Shown piece by piece: positions 28,208 to 36,720 of a stretch of DNA of 64,000 bases (position 1 is the first letter of the stretch; the number at the start of each line of letters is the position of its first letter). Made by a program: the position numbers and the translations under genes. Below the pieces are notes generated by a model. That model worked only from the letters and a program-made list of their open reading frames with translations. It was not told the origin of the DNA and made no database searches. The DNA is taken from assembly GCA_902825775.1 (NCBI GenBank), contig CADECF010000002.1, positions 1 through 64,000 on the forward strand, in the 5' to 3' direction. This DNA comes from an uncultured Lysobacteraceae bacterium. GTDB taxonomy: Bacteria; Pseudomonadota; Gammaproteobacteria; Xanthomonadales; Xanthomonadaceae.

Positions 28208-28235
28208 AAAAAGCCAGATACAAAAAACGAAGCCC

Positions 28236-30140
28236 ATGATCACGATCACTCTTCCAGACGGCAGCCGCCGCGAATTCGACAATCCCGTATCCGTCATGGA
28301 CGTCGCCCAGTCCATCGGCCCCGGCCTGGCCAAGGCCACCGTCGCCGGCAAAGTCGACGGCAAGCTGGTCGATGCCAGCGACCGCATCGACCACGACGCC
28401 AAGCTGCAGATCATCACGCCCAAGGACGACGAGGGCGTGGAGATCATCCGCCACAGCACCGCCCATCTGGTCGGCCACGCGGTCAAGCAGTTGTACCCGA
28501 CCGCCAAGATGGTGATCGGGCCGGTGATCGACGAAGGCTTCTATTACGACATCTGGTACGAGCGCCCGTTCACGCCCGAGGACATGGCCGCGATCGAGCA
28601 GCGCATGCGCGAACTGATCGCCAAAGACTACGACGTGATCAAGAAGGTCACGCCGCGCGCGGAAGTCATCGACGTGTTCAAGTCGCGCGGCGAAGACTAC
28701 AAGCTGCGCCTGATCGACGACATGCCCGACGAGAAAGCGATGGGCCTGTACTACCACGAAGAATACGTCGACATGTGCCGCGGCCCGCACGTGCCGAACA
28801 CGCGTTTCCTGAAGGTATTCAAGCTGACCCGCATTTCCGGCGCGTATTGGCGCGGCGACGCGAAGAACGAGCAGTTGCAACGCATCTACGGCACCGCCTG
28901 GGCGGACAAGAAGCAACTCGACGCCTACATCCAGCGCATCGAGGAAGCCGAGAAGCGCGACCACCGCAAGATCGGAAAACAGCAGGATCTGTTCCACCTG
29001 CAGGAAGAAGCGCCCGGCCTGATCTTCTGGCATCCGAAGGGCTGGTCGGTGTGGCAGGTGGTCGAGCAGTACATGCGCAAGGTATACCGCGACACCGGCT
29101 ACGGCGAAGTGCGCTGCCCGCAGATTCTCGACGTGTCGTTGTGGAAGCAGTCCGGCCACTGGGACAACTACAAGGACAACATGTTCTTCACCGAGTCCGA
29201 GAAACGGACCTATGCGGTGAAGCCGATGAATTGCCCCGGCCACGTGCAAGTCTTCAAACAGGGTTTGCACAGCTACCGCGACCTGCCGATCCGTTACGGC
29301 GAATTCGGCGCCTGCCATCGCAACGAGCCCTCCGGCGCGTTGCACGGCATCCTGCGCGTGCGCGGCTTCACCCAGGACGACGGCCACATCTTCTGCACCG
29401 AAGACCAGATCGAAGCCGAGGTCACCGCGTTCCATGCCCAGGCGATGAAGGTCTACGAAGATTTCGGTTTCACCGACGTGCAGCTGAAGATCGCCCTGCG
29501 CCCGGAACCGCGGCTGGGCGACGACGCCACCTGGGACAAGGCCGAGCACGCCCTGCGCGCCGCGCTGTCCGCGGCCGGGGTCGAATGGCAGGAGCTGCCG
29601 GGCGAAGGCGCCTTCTACGGCCCCAAGATCGAATACCACCTGCGCGACGCCATCGGCCGGACCTGGCAGTTGGGCACGATGCAGGTCGATTTCATGATGC
29701 CCGGCCGGCTGGGAGCCGAATACGTCGACGAACACAGCCAGAAACAAACCCCGGTGATGCTGCACCGGGCGATCGTGGGTTCGATGGAGCGTTTCATCGG
29801 CATCCTGATCGAGCACCACGCCGGCAGCTTCCCGGCTTGGCTGGCCCCGGTGCAGGCGGTGGTGGCCAATATCACCGACGCCCAGGCCGATTATGTGGAG
29901 GAGGTCCGGAAAACCCTTGCAAATCAAGGCTTCCGGGTCGAATCCGATTTGCGGAACGAGAAAATCGGCTATAAGATTCGCGAGCACACGCTGCAGCGGG
30001 TGCCATATCTGCTGGTGGTCGGGGACCGCGAGGTGGAGAATGGCGCAGTCGCGGTGCGCACGCGAGGAGGGGAGGATCTGGGGACGATGACCGTCGCCGC
30101 ATTCGCCGAGAAACTCCGCAACGAGCACGTCGCAGCATGA
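28236..30140 (+). CDS. thrS: Threonine-tRNA ligase
   Basis: ThrRS (634 residues) charges tRNA-Thr in the cytoplasm. Domains in order: TGS (1-62), the editing domain with [16 protein letters not shown] and the metal-site segment [10 protein letters not shown] (about 65-240), the class II catalytic core (about 245-540) with [10 protein letters not shown], whose Cys is a zinc ligand, motif 2 near [20 protein letters not shown] and motif 3 near [18 protein letters not shown], then the anticodon-binding domain (540-634). Length is usual for the family. It is first in a thrS-infC-rpmI-rplT-pheS-pheT series. Upstream lie a candidate attenuator and a REP pair. Confidence 0.98.
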   Translation: MITITLPDGSRREFDNPVSVMDVAQSIGPGLAKATVAGKVDGKLVDASDRIDHDAKLQIITPKDDEGVEIIRHSTAHLVGHAVKQLYPTAKMVIGPVIDEGFYYDIWYERPFTPEDMAAIEQRMRELIAKDYDVIKKVTPRAEVIDVFKSRGEDYKLRLIDDMPDEKAMGLYYHEEYVDMCRGPHVPNTRFLKVFKLTRISGAYWRGDAKNEQLQRIYGTAWADKKQLDAYIQRIEEAEKRDHRKIGKQQDLFHLQEEAPGLIFWHPKGWSVWQVVEQYMRKVYRDTGYGEVRCPQILDVSLWKQSGHWDNYKDNMFFTESEKRTYAVKPMNCPGHVQVFKQGLHSYRDLPIRYGEFGACHRNEPSGALHGILRVRGFTQDDGHIFCTEDQIEAEVTAFHAQAMKVYEDFGFTDVQLKIALRPEPRLGDDATWDKAEHALRAALSAAGVEWQELPGEGAFYGPKIEYHLRDAIGRTWQLGTMQVDFMMPGRLGAEYVDEHSQKQTPVMLHRAIVGSMERFIGILIEHHAGSFPAWLAPVQAVVANITDAQADYVEEVRKTLANQGFRVESDLRNEKIGYKIREHTLQRVPYLLVVGDREVENGAVAVRTRGGEDLGTMTVAAFAEKLRNEHVAA

Positions 30141-30193
30141 GCAGGCCCGGCTATCGCTAGATAGCCGGCACGATTCGCCCTGGAGACCGCCAC

Positions 30194-30715
30194 ATCAGTA
30201 CCCCCGAAAAGCAGAACCGTAAGAATCAAGAAATCCGCGTGCCGCGCGTGCGCGTGCTCGACGTCGAAGGCGAGATGGTCGGCGTGCTGTCGCGCGACGA
30301 AGCTTTGGCCATGGCCGAAGAACAGGGCCTGGACTTGGTGGAAATCCAGCCCAATGCCGATCCGCCCGTATGCCGGATCATGGATTTCGGCAAATACAAG
30401 TTCGAGCTGCAAAAGAAGGCCAATGCGGCCAAGAAGAAGCAGAAGCAGGTCGAAATCAAGGAACTCAAGTTCCGGCCCGTGACCGACGAGGGCGACTACC
30501 AGATCAAGCTGCGCAACATGCGCCGTTTCCTGGAAGAAGGCGATAAGGTCAAGGTCAACATCCGCTTCCGCGGCCGCGAGATGAGCCATCAGGAATTGGG
30601 CCGCGAGATGGCCGCGCGGATCGAAGCCGATCTGGGCGACGACATCGTGATCGAGTCGCGTCCGCGTCTGGAAGGGCGGCAGATGGTGATGATGATCGCG
30701 CCGAAGAAGAAGTAA
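30194..30715 (+). CDS. infC: Translation initiation factor IF-3 with ATC start
   Basis: IF-3 (173 residues) binds the 30S subunit and checks start codon pairing. The N-domain has VRVLDVEGEMVGVLSRDEAL and the linker region PPVCRIMDFGKYKFELQKKA. The C-domain has KELKFRPVTDEGDYQIKL and ends IAPKKK. No ATG or GTG fits the N-terminus. An ATC at 30194 with GGAG 8 bases upstream gives STPEKQNRKNQEIRVPRVRV, the expected IF-3 beginning. Rare start codons of this kind are a known feature of infC and allow autoregulation, because IF-3 rejects non-standard starts. The internal GTG that gives a 158-residue product would lose the usual N-terminal extension. Confidence 0.95.
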   Translation: MSTPEKQNRKNQEIRVPRVRVLDVEGEMVGVLSRDEALAMAEEQGLDLVEIQPNADPPVCRIMDFGKYKFELQKKANAAKKKQKQVEIKELKFRPVTDEGDYQIKLRNMRRFLEEGDKVKVNIRFRGREMSHQELGREMAARIEADLGDDIVIESRPRLEGRQMVMMIAPKKK

Positions 30716-30723
30716 CCGGCGCG

Positions 30724-30891
30724 CTCTCCCTTCTCCCTTCGGGAGAAGGTGCCCGTAGGGCGGATGAGGGTGCGGGGAAACGGGGTGGCGACACGATCGC
30801 CTCGCCTGTTCGGAAAACTGCGACGAGATTGTGGCGTGCATCACTCCGCCGAACCCTCACCCCAACCCCTCTCCCGACGGGAGAGGGGCTT
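30724..30891. repeat. CTCTCCC-type intergenic repeats
   Basis: Two inverted segments, CTCCCTTCTCCCTTCGGGAG (from about 30724) followed by GGTGCCCGTAGGGCGGATGA, and CCCTCACCCCAACCCCTCTC followed by CCGACGGGAGAGGGG (to 30891), bracket about 75 bases. This type of dispersed repeat is common between genes in xanthomonads. It lies between infC and the rpmI promoter. Confidence 0.8.
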
Positions 30892-30904
30892 AGAACCCCC
30901 TGAT

Positions 30905-30933
30905 TTGCAAGGGAAACCCGTCCCCTGCATAAT
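30905..30933 (+). promoter_or_regulatory. Predicted sigma-70 promoter for rpmI-rplT
   Basis: TTGCAA (30905-30910) and CATAAT (30928-30933) are separated by 17 bases. Initiation would be expected near 30940, giving the ribosomal protein genes a promoter separate from thrS-infC. Confidence 0.6.
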
Positions 30934-30938
30934 GTGCG

Positions 30939-30960
30939 GCCCGGTTCGCCGGGCGTTTTT
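30939..30960 (+). terminator. Rho-independent terminator immediately after the rpmI promoter
   Basis: GCCCGG-ttcg-CCGGGC followed by GTTTTT. It would end transcripts coming from infC. It starts almost at the predicted start site of the rpmI promoter. A role in the leader control of rpmI-rplT is possible, as L20 controls this operon in other gammaproteobacteria, but its closeness to the start argues for a simple boundary. Confidence 0.75.
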
Positions 30961-31093
30961 GCTGTACCAGGAACCCGTCGCGAATTCCTATTGGGAATCA
31001 ACGACTTACAAGCCGGCAAGGGCAGGACGGAAAGCGCAGCCACCAAAAGCTGCCGCCCAGGCCAGTAAAAGAAAACCCGAAAGGACCCTAGCG

Positions 31094-31291
31094 ATGCCCA
31101 AGATCAAGACCCACCGAGGAGCGGCGAAGCGTTTTCGCAAGACCGCCTCGGGCAAGTACAAAGCCGGCCACGCCAACCGTAGCCACATCCTCACCAAGAA
31201 GGCGACCAAGCGGAAGCGCAATCTCCGGCAGACGAACCACGTTCGTGCCGAAGACGCGGGCCGTCTGGACCGCATGCTTCCGTATCTCTGA
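31094..31291 (+). CDS. rpmI: 50S ribosomal protein bL35
   Basis: bL35 (65 residues) starts [20 protein letters not shown] and is strongly basic, as expected. AAGGACC lies about 8 bases before ATG 31094. The frame is open upstream, but the family always begins at this MPK. It is followed after 13 bases by rplT, the usual pair. Confidence 0.98.
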   Translation: MPKIKTHRGAAKRFRKTASGKYKAGHANRSHILTKKATKRKRNLRQTNHVRAEDAGRLDRMLPYL

Positions 31292-31304
31292 GGAGGATTA
31301 AGAC

Positions 31305-31664
31305 ATGGCACGAGTCAAACGTGGCGTCCAGGCACGCCGCCGTCACAAGAAAGTTCTGAAGCAGGCCCGGGGCTACTACCACGCCCGCCGCAAGGTCTTC
31401 CGCGTCGCCAAGCAGGCGGTGACCAAGGCCCTGCAGTATGCCTACATCGGCCGCAAGCAGAAGAAGCGCAATTTCCGCACGCTGTGGATCGCCCGTATCA
31501 ACGCGGCGGCCCGCATCAACGGCATCAGCTACAGCCGATTTATGAACGGCCTGCTCAAGGCCGGCATCGCCCTCGACCGCAAAGTGCTGGCGGACATCGC
31601 CGTGCACGACGCGAAGGGTTTTGCGGCTTTGGCAGAAAAAGCCAAGGGCGCGCTCGCGGCGTAA
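31305..31664 (+). CDS. rplT: 50S ribosomal protein bL20
   Basis: bL20 (119 residues) is an early assembly protein of the large subunit. It begins [20 protein letters not shown], with [20 protein letters not shown] and [17 protein letters not shown] later. Length is standard. GAGGA lies upstream of the ATG. In related bacteria L20 represses its own operon through the mRNA leader; a promoter and hairpin are visible upstream at 30905-30960. Confidence 0.98.
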   Translation: MARVKRGVQARRRHKKVLKQARGYYHARRKVFRVAKQAVTKALQYAYIGRKQKKRNFRTLWIARINAAARINGISYSRFMNGLLKAGIALDRKVLADIAVHDAKGFAALAEKAKGALAA

Positions 31665-31717
31665 GTTCGCGATCTCCACAGATAAGCGGTACCGGCGGTG
31701 CGAACCGCCGAATACGT

Positions 31718-31751
31718 GGGGGAGGGCGCAAGTCCTTCCCCATTTGTTTTT
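31718..31751 (+). terminator. Terminator after rplT
   Basis: GGGGAGG-gcgcaagt-CCTTCCCC followed by ATTTGTTTTTT. It lies 55 bases after the rplT stop and separates it from pheS. Confidence 0.75.
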
Positions 31752-31773
31752 TACCGTCATTGTTTTTCAGCTG

Positions 31774-32875
<1,102 letters not shown>

Positions 32876-32886
32876 GCGATCGCCTT

Positions 32887-32960
32887 GTGGGAGCGGCTTC
32901 AGCCGCGAGCTCTGGGGCGAAAGGGAAGCGATAAAAGCTCGCGGCTGAAGCCGCTCCCAC
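32887..32960. repeat. GTGGGAGCGG-type REP pair between pheS and pheT
   Basis: Arms GTGGGAGCGGCTTCAGCCGC and its inverse surround a short spacer. It separates two genes whose products are needed in equal amounts, so it is unlikely to be a strong terminator here. Confidence 0.92.
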
Positions 32961-33012
32961 GAACAGCGCATCGCTGCGCTCGGGATGACAAAGATAAGAA
33001 GGTCGGCAGGCA

Positions 33013-35418
33013 ATGAAATTCTCCGAAAACTGGCTCCGCCAACACGTCAAGACCGACGCCACGCGCGACGAACTCGCCGCGACGCTGACCGCGATCGGCC
33101 TGGAAGTGGAAGGCATCACGCCGCTCGGCGCCTCGCTCGACGGCGTCGTGGTCGCGCGCATCGTCGGCGCCGAGAAGCACCCGGAAGCCGATCGCCTGCA
33201 GATCTGCCAGGTCGACATCGGCCAGGGCGCGATGCTGCAGATCGTCTGCGGCGCCCCGAATGCGCGCCCGGGCCTGATCGCGCCGCTCGCCATCGTCGGC
33301 GCGAAAGTCGGCGACATCCAAATCAAGGCCGCGAAGCTGCGCGGCGTGGAATCCAACGGCATGTTGTGCTCGGCCAAAGAACTCGGTCTGGACGCCGACG
33401 CGTCCGGACTGCTGGAACTGCCGGACGATGCGCCGATCGGCGCGCCGCTGGCCGATTACCTTTGCCTGCCGGACGCCAGCTTCGAACTCAAACTCACGCC
33501 CAATCGCGCCGACTGCTTCAGCGTGCGCGGCATCGCCTTCGATGTCGCGGCGGCCTGCGGCAGCGAAGTGGCGGCATTCGACGTCACGCCGATGCCGGCC
33601 TTGAACGGCGAGGAAGTGGCGGTGGAATTGGACGCCGGCGCCAAAGTGCCGCGTTTCGTCGGCCGCGTGATCGAAGGCGTGAACGCCGCCGCGCCGACGC
33701 CGGTGTGGATGAGCGAACGCTTGCGCCGCAGCGGCATCCGTCCGATCAGCTTCCTGGTCGACGTGACCCAATACGTGATGCTGGAACTGGGCCAGCCCAT
33801 GCACGCCTTCGACCGCGACACGCTGACCTCGCCGATCGTGGTGCGCCCGGCCCGCGCCGGCGAGCAGACCAAGCTGCTCGACGGCCGCACGGTAGCGCTG
33901 GACGACGATTTCCTGGTGGTGTCCGACAGCGTGGGCGGCCGCGCCGCGCGCGCCATCGCGCTGGGCGGCATCATGGGCGGCTACGACACGCGCGTCACCG
34001 ATGCCACGCGCAACGTGTTCCTGGAAGCCGCGCACTGGATTCCCTCGGCCATCATCGGCCGCGGCCGCAAGCTGGGCCTGCATACCGACGCCGGCCATCG
34101 TTTCGAGCGCGGCGTGGATCCCGAATTGCCGCGCCAGGCGGTCGAAGTCGCGACGCGGTTGATCGTCGAAGTCGCCGGCGGTTCGCCCGGCCCGGTGACC
34201 GAAGCGGTGCTGCCCGAACATCTGTCGCGGCCTGCGCCGATCCTGCTGCGTCGCGACCGGCTCGCGCGCGTGCTCGGCACGACGGTGGCCGGCGCGGAAG
34301 TGGGGCGCATCCTGCGTGCGCTCGGCTTGCAGGTCGAAGACATCGAGCAAGGCTGGCGAGCGACGCCGTCCAGCCGCCGCTTCGATCTGGCCATCGAAGA
34401 GGACCTGATCGAAGAAATCGCCCGCATCCACGGCTACGACGCGATCCCGGTCACTTTGCCCGGCGGCGCCACGCGTCTGGCCGTGCCCAGCGAAACCCGC
34501 GTCGACGACGCCGCGGTGCGCCGCCAGATCGCGGCGCGGGATTATTTGGAAGCGGTGAACTACGCCTTCGTCGATGCCGATTTGCTGTCGAAATGGCATG
34601 CGCAGCACGGCGGCGTGGCGCTGGCCAATCCGCTCAGCGCCGAACTCGGCGTGATGCGTACGCGGCTGTTGCCGGGGCTGGTCGCATCGCTCGCGCGCAA
34701 TACCGCGCGCCAGCAATCGCGCGTGCGCCTGTTCGAGATCGGCAAGACCTTCGCCGCCGACGCGCACGATGAAAAGCGGGACGGCACCGCGCCGCGCGAG
34801 ACTTTGCGCATCGCTGCGGCGGCCTGCGGCGATGCGCACGGCGAGCGTTGGGACAGCAAGAGCCGTGCCGTCGATTTCCACGACCTCAAGGGCGACCTGG
34901 ATAGCGTGGCGGCTTTGTCCGGAGCGACGCTCGAGTACGGCCCGTCGGCCGAGGCTTGGGGGCATCCCGGACGGTCTGCCGACATCTACCGCGATGGCGT
35001 CCGGATCGGCTGGATCGGCCAGCTGCATCCGCGCCTGCAACAACAGCTCGACCTGGACGCGAATGTGATCGCGTGGGAGTTGGACCTGGAACCCTTGCTG
35101 CAGCGCACGGTGCCGCGCGCGGCGGCCTTGTCCAAATATCCGTCCGTCCGTCGGGACCTCGCGTTCGTCGTCGCGGACACCGTTCCCTGGGCGGCGCTGG
35201 CCGAGACTGTCCGTACGGCCGCCGGACCCGCTTTGAAGGACCTGCGGCTGTTCGACCGATATGTGGGGGAGGGGGTCGAAACGGGATTCAAGAGTCTGGC
35301 TATGGGCTTGATTCTGCAGGACGAATCCCGCACTCTGACCGACCGCGATGTGGACGCGGTGGTGGCCGAGGTACTGGCCGCCCTGCAGCGGGACCATGCT
35401 GCGCGGATTCGCAGCTGA
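33013..35418 (+). CDS. pheT: Phenylalanine-tRNA ligase beta subunit
   Basis: PheT (801 residues) binds tRNA-Phe and edits Tyr-tRNA-Phe. Domains in order: N-terminal segment ([20 protein letters not shown]), tRNA-binding OB fold (about 40-150; [17 protein letters not shown]), B3/B4 editing domain (about 210-385), B5 domain (about 400-480; [20 protein letters not shown]), the class II-like core, and a C-terminal ferredoxin-like anticodon-binding domain (about 708-801; [20 protein letters not shown]). It is followed closely by ihfA, the usual gammaproteobacterial order. Confidence 0.97.
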   Translation: MKFSENWLRQHVKTDATRDELAATLTAIGLEVEGITPLGASLDGVVVARIVGAEKHPEADRLQICQVDIGQGAMLQIVCGAPNARPGLIAPLAIVGAKVGDIQIKAAKLRGVESNGMLCSAKELGLDADASGLLELPDDAPIGAPLADYLCLPDASFELKLTPNRADCFSVRGIAFDVAAACGSEVAAFDVTPMPALNGEEVAVELDAGAKVPRFVGRVIEGVNAAAPTPVWMSERLRRSGIRPISFLVDVTQYVMLELGQPMHAFDRDTLTSPIVVRPARAGEQTKLLDGRTVALDDDFLVVSDSVGGRAARAIALGGIMGGYDTRVTDATRNVFLEAAHWIPSAIIGRGRKLGLHTDAGHRFERGVDPELPRQAVEVATRLIVEVAGGSPGPVTEAVLPEHLSRPAPILLRRDRLARVLGTTVAGAEVGRILRALGLQVEDIEQGWRATPSSRRFDLAIEEDLIEEIARIHGYDAIPVTLPGGATRLAVPSETRVDDAAVRRQIAARDYLEAVNYAFVDADLLSKWHAQHGGVALANPLSAELGVMRTRLLPGLVASLARNTARQQSRVRLFEIGKTFAADAHDEKRDGTAPRETLRIAAAACGDAHGERWDSKSRAVDFHDLKGDLDSVAALSGATLEYGPSAEAWGHPGRSADIYRDGVRIGWIGQLHPRLQQQLDLDANVIAWELDLEPLLQRTVPRAAALSKYPSVRRDLAFVVADTVPWAALAETVRTAAGPALKDLRLFDRYVGEGVETGFKSLAMGLILQDESRTLTDRDVDAVVAEVLAALQRDHAARIRS

Positions 35419-35437
35419 ATCGTTTCCGGGGAACGAG

Positions 35438-35737
35438 ATGGCGTTGACCAAAGCGGAAATGGCCGAACGACTCTTCGACGAAGTCGGCCTGAACAAGCGC
35501 GAGGCGAAGGAATTCGTCGATGCGTTCTTCGATGTGCTCCGCGAGGCGCTGGAGCAGGGTCGCCAGGTCAAGCTGTCCGGTTTCGGCAATTTCGACCTGC
35601 GCCGGAAGAACCAGCGCCCTGGTCGCAATCCCAAAACCGGCGAGGAGATCCCGATCTCCGCCCGCACGGTGGTTACTTTCCGTCCTGGTCAAAAACTCAA
35701 GGAGCGAGTGGAAGCCTATGCTGGATCCGGGCAGTAA
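35438..35737 (+). CDS. ihfA: Integration host factor subunit alpha
   Basis: IHF-alpha (99 residues) bends DNA as a heterodimer with IHF-beta in recombination, replication and transcription. It begins [20 protein letters not shown] and has the DNA-binding arm region [20 protein letters not shown], then [23 protein letters not shown] 35438 gives the standard length; the open frame before it is pheT antiframe. Its end overlaps the MerR gene by 20 bases, so the two are probably co-translated. Confidence 0.97.
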   Translation: MALTKAEMAERLFDEVGLNKREAKEFVDAFFDVLREALEQGRQVKLSGFGNFDLRRKNQRPGRNPKTGEEIPISARTVVTFRPGQKLKERVEAYAGSGQ

Positions 35738-36074
35738 CCGAGAACTTCCGCCGATCCCGGCCAAACGCTACTTCACCATCGGTGAGGTCAGCGAGCTGTG
35801 CGACGTCAAGCCGCACGTGCTGCGCTATTGGGAATCGGAATTCCCCAGCCTCAAGCCGGTCAAGCGCCGCGGCAACCGCCGCTATTACCAGCGCCACGAC
35901 GTGCTGATGGTGCGCCAGATCCGCGGCCTGCTGTACGAGCAGGGCTACACCATCGGCGGCGCCCGCCAGCGCCTGGACGGCGAGGGCGCCAAGCAGGAAT
36001 CGGCGATGAGCTCGCAGATCGTCAAGCAGGTGCGGATGGAGCTGGAAGAGGTCCTGCAGCTGCTGCGCCGCTGA
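35718..36074 (+). CDS. MerR-family transcriptional regulator
   Basis: This 118-residue protein has a MerR helix-turn-helix: [61 protein letters not shown] short dimerisation helix rich in Glu and Leu follows. No metal-binding cysteines are seen at the C-terminus. A small MerR gene directly after ihfA is a conserved arrangement in pseudomonads and xanthomonads, but its target is not known to me. It overlaps ihfA by 20 bases. Confidence 0.93.
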   Translation: MLDPGSNRELPPIPAKRYFTIGEVSELCDVKPHVLRYWESEFPSLKPVKRRGNRRYYQRHDVLMVRQIRGLLYEQGYTIGGARQRLDGEGAKQESAMSSQIVKQVRMELEEVLQLLRR

Positions 36075-36088
36075 GCTTTTTAAAAGCC

Positions 36089-36113
36089 GTCATCCCCGCG
36101 AAGGCGGGGATCC
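36089..36113. repeat. GTCATCCCCGCGAAGGCGGGGATCC palindrome
   Basis: A single short palindrome (ATCCCCGC-gaa-GCGGGGAT) just after the merR stop. A relative, GTCATCCCGGCGAAAGCCGG, is found at 43761. It may serve as a terminator for the ihfA-merR transcript. Confidence 0.8.
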
Positions 36114-36194
36114 AGTGACTTTAGCTTTGGGTTTCAGGTCGGTCGGCCCAAAAGCCCACGTCTCATCATCACCCCTTATAATGTCCGCCTTAGT

Positions 36195-36271
36195 CGGGGC
36201 GTAGCGCAGCCTGGTAGCGCATCTGCCTGGGGGGCAGAGGGTCGTCGGTTCAAATCCGGCCGTCCCGACCA
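36195..36271 (+). tRNA. tRNA-Pro (anticodon GGG)
   Basis: A complete 77-nt cloverleaf: acceptor CGGGGCG/CGTCCCG with one G-U pair, D arm GTAGCGCAGCCTGGTAGCGC, anticodon stem TCTGC/GCAGA with loop CTGGGGG (anticodon GGG), T arm with GGTTCAAATCC, discriminator A and encoded CCA. Confidence 0.97.
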
Positions 36272-36276
36272 TTTCT

Positions 36277-36322
36277 CAAGCGCTAAACGCTTGATCCGCT
36301 TGAAAACCCCCAGTTTTCAAGC
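36277..36322 (+). terminator. Two hairpins after tRNA-Pro
   Basis: CAAGCG-ctaaa-CGCTTG (36277-36293) and the perfect 10-bp stem GCTTGAAAAC-cccca-GTTTTCAAGC (36298-36322) follow the tRNA. No T-run follows, so they may act in 3' processing or rho-independent termination of weak type. Confidence 0.55.
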
Positions 36323-36720
36323 CCATGCCGGGACCCTCGATTCGACTCTGCTACGCCTGCGCTGCGAGGCGTTGCTACAGCGCATACCGAACCCTGATGG
36401 CAGAAGACGAACTCCGAGGCATCGGAGTTCGACCGTTTGCTCGTGCCCCATGAGCACGATCTCCAAGCCGCAGTGCTCGCATTCTTCCGCGCCGAACTAC
36501 AACCGGATGTCCGCGGCTACAGCGGGTAGCCCAACGAATCCGGCCTGCAGCCACATACGAAAACACCCGCTCTAGGCGGGTGTTTGTCCAGTCCTTGATC
36601 GGTACATGATTCGGACAATGGCCGGTAGCTGGATTCTGCAGGGGCGGGTGCGATCGACGCGGTGCAAATCGGGCGCTCGCCTTGGCGGCGCCCTCGCGAT
36701 TGAACCGGCCGCAAGCCTGT
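36323..36720. other. Intergenic region with adhesin-side terminator
   Basis: No gene is recognisable. The hairpin AACACCCGC-tctag-GCGGGTGTT at 36562-36584 lies downstream of the leftward adhesin gene and is its likely terminator. Short frames here have no family features. Confidence 0.6.

Noticed and set aside
26846-30128. A 960-residue reverse-strand frame opposite thrS
   Set aside because: It is the antisense of thrS continuing into an alternative frame of lacI. High GC makes such long shadow frames common. thrS and lacI are certain.
32899-35667. A 922-residue reverse-strand frame
   Set aside because: It is antisense to pheT and has no family motifs.
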